From: Chlamydia trachomatis
Lineage (GTDB): Bacteria; Chlamydiota; Chlamydiia; Chlamydiales; JAAKFR01
Length of the DNA stretch: 6,706 nt
Assembly (NCBI GenBank): GCA_945861315.1
Contig: CAMAUB010000075.1
Location: 1-6,706 of the forward strand
Direction of reading: 5' to 3'
Part shown: piece after piece, positions 1 to 5,895 of the stretch
Layout of the letters: every line of letters begins with the position of its first letter
Position numbering within the stretch: the stretch's first letter is position 1
Program-made: the position numbers and the translations under genes
The notes under the pieces: model-generated
The model's input: the letters and a program-made list of their open reading frames with translations, nothing else
Told to the model about the DNA's origin: nothing
Databases searched by the model: none

Positions 1-43
1 GTTTATCCCGTAGATATTCAGAGGAGATTTCTACGGGATAAAC
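1..43. repeat. Perfect 14-bp inverted repeat (hairpin) upstream of valS
   Basis: The arm GTTTATCCCGTAGA (1-14) is exactly reverse-complemented at 30-43, leaving a 15-base loop, so it would fold into a very stable stem. No T-run follows it on the + strand (the next bases are CCAAAACTC), so it is not a classical terminator for + strand transcription. A T-run for the - strand would lie left of the window and cannot be judged. The most likely reading is a transcription end or mRNA-stability hairpin of the gene to the left. The loop holds AGAGGAG (20-26), which resembles a Shine-Dalgarno site, but no ATG, GTG or TTG follows it at useful spacing. The arms may extend past the left edge. Confidence 0.75.
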
Positions 44-70
44 CCAAAACTCAGGTTATTATGTAGCGAA

Positions 71-100
71 TTAAGAGATATCTTTCAAGAACTCTATTTT
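71..100 (+). promoter_or_regulatory. Weak candidate promoter for valS
   Basis: The gene-free leader before valS (44-150) contains one plausible sigma70-type pair: TTAAGA (71-76, four of six to TTGACA) and TATTTT (95-100, four of six to TATAAT), 18 bp apart. A start site near 107 would give a leader of about 44 nt. The match is poor in AT-rich DNA. No T-box-like specifier or antiterminator structure was recognised in this short leader. Confidence 0.2.
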
Positions 101-150
101 CTTTTTCGAAATTCCTATCAAACAAACGGCAAAGCGTGTAAACTAACCCG

Positions 151-2940
151 GTGGATTTACCCAAAGCATATATAGCTAAAGAAACAGACGCTAAGTGGTC
201 AGCCTTCTGGGAAGAGGGACGTTTTTTCGTTGCTGATCCCACTTCCAAACGCCCTCCCTACTGCATCGTAATCCCCCCCCCTAATGTGACTGGCATTCTC
301 CATATGGGACATGCACTAGTTGGCACACTCATTGATATTCTCACGCGTTGGAAACGGATGTCTGGCTTTGAAGCTCTATGGATTCCAGGAACAGATCATG
401 CCGGCATTGCAACCCAGACGGTTGTTGAGCGCCACCTCTTGAAAACTGAGGGTAAAAGGCGCAACGACTATGAGAGAGATGAGTTTCTACAGCATGTGTG
501 GCAGTGGAAAGAGAGAAGCGAAGAAACAATTTTAAAACAGCTAAAATCTCTTGGTTTCTCATGTGATTGGTCGCGGTTGCGCTTCACAATGGATGAGGGA
601 TGTAACACAGCTGTACGCTCTTTATTTAAAAAACTATTTGATGAAGGGTTAATCTATCAGGGTGACTATCTTGTTAATTGGGATCCAATTACCCAAACGG
701 CCTTAGCTGATGATGAGGTTGAGTATGAAGAGCGCGACAGCTTTTTGTGGACCTTTAAATATCATTTAACTGATGGCCTCGGTTATGTCTACATTGCAAC
801 AACTAGACCAGAAACGATGCTTGGTGATACAGCCATAGCAGTCAATCCAAAAGATGAGCGCTACCACCACCTGCTCAACAAGCGAGTAAAACTCCCCTTT
901 GTCGACCGAGAAATTCCAATTATTGCCGACCCCTATGTTGACCCAACATTTGGAACGGGAATGGTCAAGATCACACCCGCGCACGACCCTAACGACTATA
1001 AGATTGGACTTAACCACAATCTTGAGATGATCAACGTGATGACAACAAATGGACATCTCAATGAGAATGGGGGTCCATTTAAAGGTTTGTCTCGGGAAGA
1101 GGCGCGTATAGCTATTGTTGAGCAAATGAAAGAGAGAGGACTCTTAGAGAAGGTAGAGCGACATGTATTGCGCGTCGGGGTTTCTTATCGCTCAAAAGCA
1201 GTCATTGAGCCGATGCTTTCTAAGCAGTGGTTTGTTTCGATGAAAACATTTGCCCCAAAGCTAAAGGCTGCTGTTACAGATGAGCGGGTAAAGTTATTGC
1301 CACCGAGCTGGAAACATACCTACTTCCACTGGATTGATCACCTGCGCGACTGGTGTATTAGCCGCCAACTTTGGTGGGGACATCGCATTCCTGTATGGCA
1401 CCACAAGCAAAATGGGACAATGATCTGCCATGATGGCGAAGGCATTCCAGATGAAGTGGCAAAGCATCCAGATCTTTGGGAGCAAGATCCTGATGTACTT
1501 GACACATGGTTCTCCTCTGCCCTTTGGCCCTTTAGCACGCTTGGCTGGCCCGAAAAAACCCCTGATCTAGAAAAATTCTATCCAAACAGCGTTCTTGTGA
1601 CAGGCCACGACATTCTTTTCTTCTGGGTTGCTCGTATGATCCTTATGGGAGAGTATGCACTTGGTAAACCCCCTTTTCCTGAAACCTTCCTCCATGGCCT
1701 TGTCTACGGCCGCTCTTACTGGCGCAATCAAGAGGGAGGCGGCATTAGTTATATCACAGGAGAGGAGAAAAAGAGCTACGACCTTGGCAAAGCTCTTCCC
1801 AAAGATGTTTTCTCCAAATGGGAGAAACTCTCAAAATCTAAAGGGAATGTGATCGACCCGCTCGAACTGATTGAAGATTATGGAACTGATGCGCTGCGCA
1901 TGACCCTTTGCTCTATTGCAAATCAATCCCCTCAAATCGACCTTGATCGTCGTCGCTTTGAAGAGTTTAAAAACTTTGCTAATAAGATTTGGAATGGAGC
2001 GCGCTTCGTTTTCATGAACCTTGAAGGGCTTACATCAGAAGAATTAAGCCGTGGGATTAACAAAGCCGACCTTCTGCTTGAAGATCGCTGGATCTTCTCT
2101 GCTATGGGACGACTCAACCGCGAGGTGAACAAAAGTTTGGAAGGATACCACTTTGATGAAGCAGCGCAACTGACCTACGACTTTTTCTGGAAAGAATTTT
2201 GCGCCTACTACGTCGAAATCTCCAAACCAATCCTTTTTGCAAGCAAAACTAGTGCTGGAAAAACAATAAAACAAAAAATCCTAACCATTGTTCTTTGTAA
2301 TATGATCCGCCTGCTTCACCCAATGGCTCCCTTTATTACAGAAGAGCTCTTCCAAATTCTCAAAGGACACTTCCCAAATCTTCAAAAAAGAGATGTTGAT
2401 CCCTACACAGCAATCACGATTGAGTCACTAAACTCCCCTGCATGCGCAGTTGCTCCCTATCCAACTGTGATTGCCGAAGAAGATATCCATCCAGAGATTG
2501 AAGAAGAGTTTGCCTTTGCCCAAAAAGTGATCTACACCATCCGCAATATCCGCGGTGAGATGAAAATCCCAACTCACGTAGCAACAGACATTTATCTAGT
2601 CGGCACTTTTGCTCACCCAGAAATCATTGGAGCGCTTGTCAAAGCTAATAAGGTTGAAGTCACAAAAAGTGCTCCGAAACTCTCCTTTTGCGCAACAGGA
2701 GCTGTTGGCAATCTAACTGTTGTCATTCCCCTTCCAAATGAGCTTGCACAGCAGGAGCAAAATCGTCTTCAAAAAGAGAAAGAGCGACTTGAGGAAAATC
2801 TTTTGCGCATTCAGAAGCTGCTTGAAAACCCAAGTTTTTTAGAGAGAGCAAAAGCTGATCTTGTTGAATCAAAACAAAATGAGATGAAAATTGCCAAGCA
2901 AGAGCTCGACACCCTCAATGAGAAACTCTCTCGTTTCTAA
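151..2940 (+). CDS. valS: Valyl-tRNA synthetase
   Basis: A cytoplasmic class Ia synthetase that attaches valine to tRNA-Val using ATP and hydrolyses mischarged Thr-tRNA. The 929 residues are close to the usual length (E. coli 951). Visible landmarks are PPPNVTG followed by the HIGH-type motif HMGH (51-54), the CP1 editing domain with TTRPE (217-221) and HDPND (278-282), the DWCISRQ-WWGHRIP block (400-414), DTWFSSALWPFS (from 451), the KMSKS-type loop as KLSKS (559-563), an anticodon-binding domain (about 640-790) and a C-terminal coiled coil rich in Glu, Lys, Leu and Gln (about 865-929). An extra stretch of about 30 residues lies between HGL (515-517) and KLSKS, as I recall for chlamydial ValS. 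The start is GTG: a TAA stop lies in frame at 139-141, no other start comes between, and LPKAY begins where family members begin. No Shine-Dalgarno is visible. Its TAA stop overlaps the stop of the convergent small gene. Confidence 0.97.
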   Translation: MDLPKAYIAKETDAKWSAFWEEGRFFVADPTSKRPPYCIVIPPPNVTGILHMGHALVGTLIDILTRWKRMSGFEALWIPGTDHAGIATQTVVERHLLKTEGKRRNDYERDEFLQHVWQWKERSEETILKQLKSLGFSCDWSRLRFTMDEGCNTAVRSLFKKLFDEGLIYQGDYLVNWDPITQTALADDEVEYEERDSFLWTFKYHLTDGLGYVYIATTRPETMLGDTAIAVNPKDERYHHLLNKRVKLPFVDREIPIIADPYVDPTFGTGMVKITPAHDPNDYKIGLNHNLEMINVMTTNGHLNENGGPFKGLSREEARIAIVEQMKERGLLEKVERHVLRVGVSYRSKAVIEPMLSKQWFVSMKTFAPKLKAAVTDERVKLLPPSWKHTYFHWIDHLRDWCISRQLWWGHRIPVWHHKQNGTMICHDGEGIPDEVAKHPDLWEQDPDVLDTWFSSALWPFSTLGWPEKTPDLEKFYPNSVLVTGHDILFFWVARMILMGEYALGKPPFPETFLHGLVYGRSYWRNQEGGGISYITGEEKKSYDLGKALPKDVFSKWEKLSKSKGNVIDPLELIEDYGTDALRMTLCSIANQSPQIDLDRRRFEEFKNFANKIWNGARFVFMNLEGLTSEELSRGINKADLLLEDRWIFSAMGRLNREVNKSLEGYHFDEAAQLTYDFFWKEFCAYYVEISKPILFASKTSAGKTIKQKILTIVLCNMIRLLHPMAPFITEELFQILKGHFPNLQKRDVDPYTAITIESLNSPACAVAPYPTVIAEEDIHPEIEEEFAFAQKVIYTIRNIRGEMKIPTHVATDIYLVGTFAHPEIIGALVKANKVEVTKSAPKLSFCATGAVGNLTVVIPLPNELAQQEQNRLQKEKERLEENLLRIQKLLENPSFLERAKADLVESKQNEMKIAKQELDTLNEKLSRF

Positions 2941-3365
2941 GAAGCTAGATGAAAAGTCTTTAAAAAGTCTAAACCTTGTTGAGCTAGTTTTAAGTGCTCA
3001 GGTTTTTTCTCCATCTGGATGAGGTGCCCTTTGGTCGATTCAGCTTTTTCTAACGCGTATTCAAGTTGGACAAGTAGCTGAGCTTTTTGCGGGTGATTTG
3101 ATAGAGTCACATCCTTCGCTTGAGACTCTAGGTGGTGAATTGTTTCACCGATGTTGAAGAGGTGTGCATTTCGATTATTAGCTGTTAAGGGTTCTTTTGC
3201 TGCTGCTCGATATGTCTGAAGCAGGCTATCCGAGTTATCCACTTTCGATTTCTTCTTTTTAACCTTTGCAACTGCAAGCACTGTTTTTAGAACCTCTAGT
3301 TTTGCAGCAGAGTCCACTGCTTTGTAGATTTGGTCTGATTCAATAGTTTCATTATCTTCGGTCAT
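2937..3365 (-). CDS. Small hypothetical protein, helical and lysine-rich
   Basis: I do not recognise this family. From the ATG at 3365 it encodes 142 residues with no signal peptide and no membrane segment. The N-terminus is acidic (MTEDNETIES), a basic patch KVKKKKSK lies at about 34-41, and the rest looks alpha-helical and rich in Ala, Lys, Leu, Gln and Glu, with a histidine-containing stretch (NIGETIHHLE) at 71-80. The gene begins 22 bp after the symporter stop on the same strand, so it is probably the second gene of that transcript. The chosen ATG has a GGATGAG weak Shine-Dalgarno match three bases upstream. The frame stays open further up: ATG at 3437 (166 residues) or TTG at 3446 (169 residues) would overlap the symporter by 50-59 bp and lack a visible ribosome site. 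Its TAG stop overlaps the valS TAA. That it is a real gene is supported by operon position and tight packing, but not by any recognised domain. Confidence 0.62.
   Translation of the reverse strand: MTEDNETIESDQIYKAVDSAAKLEVLKTVLAVAKVKKKKSKVDNSDSLLQTYRAAAKEPLTANNRNAHLFNIGETIHHLESQAKDVTLSNHPQKAQLLVQLEYALEKAESTKGHLIQMEKKPEHLKLAQQGLDFLKTFHLAS
2972..3008 (+). terminator. Weak candidate terminator of valS, inside the convergent gene
   Basis: About 30 bp past the valS stop, TGAGC (2980-2984) pairs with GCTCA (2996-3000), and AACC (2972-2975) can pair with GGTT (3001-3004) across a 4-base bulge. The right arm runs into six T residues (3003-3008). The order stem then T-run fits a rho-independent terminator on the + strand, but the stem is short and bulged and lies within the coding sequence of the opposite gene. 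Confidence 0.3.
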
Positions 3366-3387
3366 ATACTCATCCAAGCTAAAGGTA

Positions 3388-4743
3388 TTATGCAACGACT
3401 TTTTGATCAATCCTTTTAAAAAAGATATCTGTCTCATGACAAACAACGCTTGTTAAAGCAACAATTCCAATCAGGTTTGGCAGGGCCATGAACGCATTGG
3501 TAATATCTGCAATAGGCCAGACCAACTCAAGAGGAACCATCACACCGAAGAAGACGCAGATGGTAAAAAATATGCGGTAATAGAAAACAGAGCGGTAACC
3601 CATGAGGTATTCACAACATTTCTCTCCGTAATAAGCCCATCCAATAATAGTTGAAAGCCCAAACAAGATGCAGCCAATGATCACAAAGGTGCCTCCGTAG
3701 GGGAATGCTTTTTCAAAGGCCATAACAGTCATATAGGCGCCATTGAGTACAGAGCCATCGGGGGCCACTCCTCCAAGAACGTGTGTGACAGCAATAGCCA
3801 AACCTGTAAAGGTACACACGATTGTCGACATAAAAGCGCCAACCATGGAGATCAATGCTTGACGTGAGGGGTAGTCTGTTTTTGCAGCAGCTGCAGCTAT
3901 AGGAGCAGATCCAAGGCCAGATTCGTTTGAAAAGACGCCGCGTGAGACCCCCATCTGGATAGCAATCATAATGGTTGATCCTGCAAATCCTCCTATAGCA
4001 GCTTGGCCTGTAAAGGCGCTCTTTATTATGGTCATTAGTGCCTCTGGAATTGCATAGTAAAAGATTCCAAGGACGACAATGCTTGTGCAAATATAGAAAA
4101 GAGCCATGATGGGTACAAGAAATGAGGTCACTTTTCCAATCGATTTGATCCCTCCAATCAAAACAGCGCCTGTGCAGACAGCCAGGACAAGACCTGTGAT
4201 CCAATCTGAAATATGGAAATAACCAGATATGGCAGAAGCAATAGAGTTAGATTGGACAAGGTTTCCAGTTGTAAGAGCCGAAACAGCTCCAAAAAAGGCA
4301 AAACTTCCAGCTAGCCACTTCCAGCCAAGACCTCGACTGATATAATACATGGGGCCACCTGACATGGTACCCTTCTCATCAATAGAGCGGTATTTAATGG
4401 CAAGGGTCGCTTCACAATATTTTATTGACATCCCAATAAGAGCTGTCACCCATAGCCAGAAAAGAGCGCCAAGCCCCCCCATAGAGATCGCTGTGGCAAT
4501 GCCCGCAATGTTTCCAATACCAATTGTTGCAGCCAAAGCTGTTGTTAAAGCCTGGAACTGTGAAATGTCGCCAACTGCTGTATGGTCATGACGTTTAAAT
4601 GCAAGTTTAAGGCTATACCAAAGGTAGCGAAACTGCAGCCCACGTAGCTTGAACGTGAGATAAACTCCAATCCCTAGCAGAACAACAAACAAAGGTTGCC
4701 AAACTAGGTTATCGATTTTTTGAAATAAGTGAATAAGGTTCAT
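3388..4743 (-). CDS. AGCS-family sodium:alanine/glycine symporter
   Basis: A complete 451-residue inner-membrane carrier of the alanine/glycine:cation symporter family (AgcS, DagA, AlsT type), normal in length for the family. It would take up alanine, glycine or another small neutral amino acid driven by a sodium (less often proton) gradient. Family marks in order are GIGNIAGIATA (75-85), GGPMYYI (129-135), the signature region RGVFSNESGLGSAPIAAAAAKT (268-289, only its key residues quoted) and GWAYYGEKCCEYL (368-380). About ten or eleven hydrophobic segments are visible, for example near 16-32, 92-108, 186-200, 206-230, 296-320, 352-370, 390-407 and 420-435. The start is the ATG at 4743, just before a typical AGCS N-terminus. 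No Shine-Dalgarno precedes it, and a near-consensus promoter lies so close that the leader should be only about 9 nt. It is divergent from the DAHP synthase gene and is followed after 22 bp by the small hypothetical gene. Exact substrate and ion cannot be read from sequence. Confidence 0.95.
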   Translation of the reverse strand: MNLIHLFQKIDNLVWQPLFVVLLGIGVYLTFKLRGLQFRYLWYSLKLAFKRHDHTAVGDISQFQALTTALAATIGIGNIAGIATAISMGGLGALFWLWVTALIGMSIKYCEATLAIKYRSIDEKGTMSGGPMYYISRGLGWKWLAGSFAFFGAVSALTTGNLVQSNSIASAISGYFHISDWITGLVLAVCTGAVLIGGIKSIGKVTSFLVPIMALFYICTSIVVLGIFYYAIPEALMTIIKSAFTGQAAIGGFAGSTIMIAIQMGVSRGVFSNESGLGSAPIAAAAAKTDYPSRQALISMVGAFMSTIVCTFTGLAIAVTHVLGGVAPDGSVLNGAYMTVMAFEKAFPYGGTFVIIGCILFGLSTIIGWAYYGEKCCEYLMGYRSVFYYRIFFTICVFFGVMVPLELVWPIADITNAFMALPNLIGIVALTSVVCHETDIFFKRIDQKVVA

Positions 4744-4764
4744 ACAATTCGTACACGGATTGTA
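4743..4764. promoter_or_regulatory. Candidate operator dyad over the symporter start site
   Basis: Positions 4744-4763 (ACAATTCGTACACGGATTGT on +) form an imperfect palindrome in which 8 of 10 base pairs are symmetric; one further pair (4743/4764) extends it. It spans the -10 box, the predicted start site and the base next to the start codon, where a repressor would block transcription. No known operator consensus is recognised, so the regulator is unknown. A short AT-rich palindrome can arise by chance. Confidence 0.35.
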
Positions 4765-4787
4765 GCACTTATTTGAATGAGTGTCAA
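4759..4787 (-). promoter_or_regulatory. Near-consensus sigma70-type promoter for the symporter
   Basis: Read on the - strand, a perfect -35 box TTGACA (4787-4782) is followed by exactly 17 bp and then TACAAT (4764-4759, five of six to TATAAT). TGC immediately precedes the -10, making it an extended -10 (TGnTACAAT). The predicted start site is near 4752, about 9 nt before the ATG at 4743. This is the strongest promoter-like sequence I noticed in the window. Confidence 0.75.
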
Positions 4788-4810
4788 GAGAGTTTTCAGA
4801 AAGTCCGTAA

Positions 4811-4819
4811 TATGATAAT
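4811..4819 (+). promoter_or_regulatory. Possible -10 element for aroG
   Basis: TATGATAAT contains two overlapping -10-like hexamers (TATGAT at 4811 and GATAAT at 4814), 12-20 bp before the aroG ATG. No good -35 box stands at 16-18 bp upstream. If used, the leader would be only about 5-8 nt, again leaving no room for a ribosome-binding site. Transcription could instead begin elsewhere in the 87-bp divergent region. Confidence 0.25.
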
Positions 4820-4830
4820 TTGGTTTCTCT

Positions 4831-5895
4831 ATGACACTGCTAACAATTGAACGCGATGAGCTGACAGCTCCCCTTATTACTCCTGAACAGCTTCAGGAAG
4901 AAATTCCTCTAACAAATGAACAATTAAAATTTATACTTAACTCTAGACAAGAGATTGAGGCGATCCTTGATAGAAAAGATCCTCGTATCCTTTTGATTGT
5001 TGGCCCTTGTTCCATCCATGATATGGAAGCTGCTTATGAGTACGGTCTTCTATTTAAGAGACTATCTGATTTAGTTTCCAACCGTTTTTTGATGATTATG
5101 CGCACCTATTTTGAAAAGCCACGGACAACAATTGGATGGAAGGGGATGCTCTATGACCCAGATTTGGATGGTTCTTATGAGATGCAAAAGGGAGTGCGTT
5201 TAACGCGCAAACTCGCTTCGGACTTAACTAACATGAAGATTCCCCTTGGAAGCGAGATTTTGGAAATGACAACGTCTCATTACTACACGGATTATCTCTC
5301 TTGGGGTTGTATTGGGGCACGCACATCTGCCTCCCCCCCTCATCGACAAATGGCCTCTTCATTAGAAATGCCGATTGGATTTAAGAACACAGTTGATGGA
5401 AATATCGATACTCCTATTCAAGGTATTATTTCAGCAAATTCTCCCCATGTTTTTTTAGGTGTCGGACAAAATGGACAACTCTCACGTATTGACACGGCAG
5501 GAAATCCTTATTGTCATATCATTTTAAGGGGGAGTGAAAATGGACCTAATTATGCACCGCAAAATATTGCATCCACTCTTATGAAGTGTCAAAAATCTAG
5601 AGTAAGAGATTCGCTTGTTATTGATTGTTCTCACGATAATAGCACAAAAATTGCTGCCAATCAGGTCCCTGTTTTCGAATCGATTATTGACCAAATTGAG
5701 TCAGGGAATCGTCAAATTGTTGGAGCTATGTTAGAGAGTTATATTTGTGAAGGATCTCAATTAATCAGTGATGATCTAGAGTATGGTGTCTCTATCACAG
5801 ATCCATGTCTAGATTGGAAAACAACTGAGAGGGTCATCTTGTCAGCTTATAAACGCTTGATGCCAGAGCGCTTTCTTTCATTCTCTGTTAGATAG
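4831..5895 (+). CDS. aroG: Class I DAHP synthase (3-deoxy-7-phosphoheptulonate synthase)
   Basis: Condenses phosphoenolpyruvate with erythrose 4-phosphate, the first step of the shikimate pathway, in the cytoplasm. At 354 residues it matches the AroF/G/H type (E. coli AroG 350). The four metal ligands are present: Cys60 in GPCSIHD, His268 in DCSHDNS, Glu302 in MLESY and Asp324 in SITDPC. Substrate-site residues are also kept: Arg91 and Lys96 in RTYFEKPRTT, Arg164 in GARTS, Lys185 in GFKN and Arg233 in ILRG. It should therefore be catalytically active. Several positions corresponding to the E. coli AroG phenylalanine site differ (Glu145, Ser149, His150, Glu179), so feedback control is uncertain. 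The ATG gives the expected distance of about 60 residues to the metal-binding Cys, although no Shine-Dalgarno is visible. The gene is divergent from the symporter and its last 16 codons plus stop overlap the 3' end of typA on the other strand. Confidence 0.96.
   Translation: MTLLTIERDELTAPLITPEQLQEEIPLTNEQLKFILNSRQEIEAILDRKDPRILLIVGPCSIHDMEAAYEYGLLFKRLSDLVSNRFLMIMRTYFEKPRTTIGWKGMLYDPDLDGSYEMQKGVRLTRKLASDLTNMKIPLGSEILEMTTSHYYTDYLSWGCIGARTSASPPHRQMASSLEMPIGFKNTVDGNIDTPIQGIISANSPHVFLGVGQNGQLSRIDTAGNPYCHIILRGSENGPNYAPQNIASTLMKCQKSRVRDSLVIDCSHDNSTKIAANQVPVFESIIDQIESGNRQIVGAMLESYICEGSQLISDDLEYGVSITDPCLDWKTTERVILSAYKRLMPERFLSFSVR

Noticed and set aside
44..150. T-box or other riboswitch controlling valS
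   Set aside because: The leader is too short and shows no specifier loop, T-box core or antiterminator.
51..248. 65-residue open frame on - across the valS start region
   Set aside because: It overlaps the well-supported N-terminus of valS, has no recognisable domain, and begins inside the valS coding sequence; it is best explained as chance.
766..1125. 119-residue open frame antisense to valS
   Set aside because: It faces the conserved ValS editing domain and resembles no protein; antisense shadow of a conserved gene.
2951..2970. Tandem AAAAGTCT-like repeat at the end of the small gene
   Set aside because: Two near copies (AAAAGTCTTT and AAAAAGTCTAA) encode lysine/leucine/phenylalanine codons; too short to be a meaningful repeat.
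3713..4204. 163-residue open frame on - in another frame of the symporter
   Set aside because: It lies wholly inside the symporter gene, and its Cys-, Arg- and His-rich composition looks like a shifted reading of membrane-protein codons.
5774..5814. Inverted repeat ATCTAGA ... TCTAGAT as a terminator of typA
   Set aside because: Only seven pairs, a 27-base loop and no T-run on the - strand; the core TCTAGA is self-complementary, so the pairing is uninformative.
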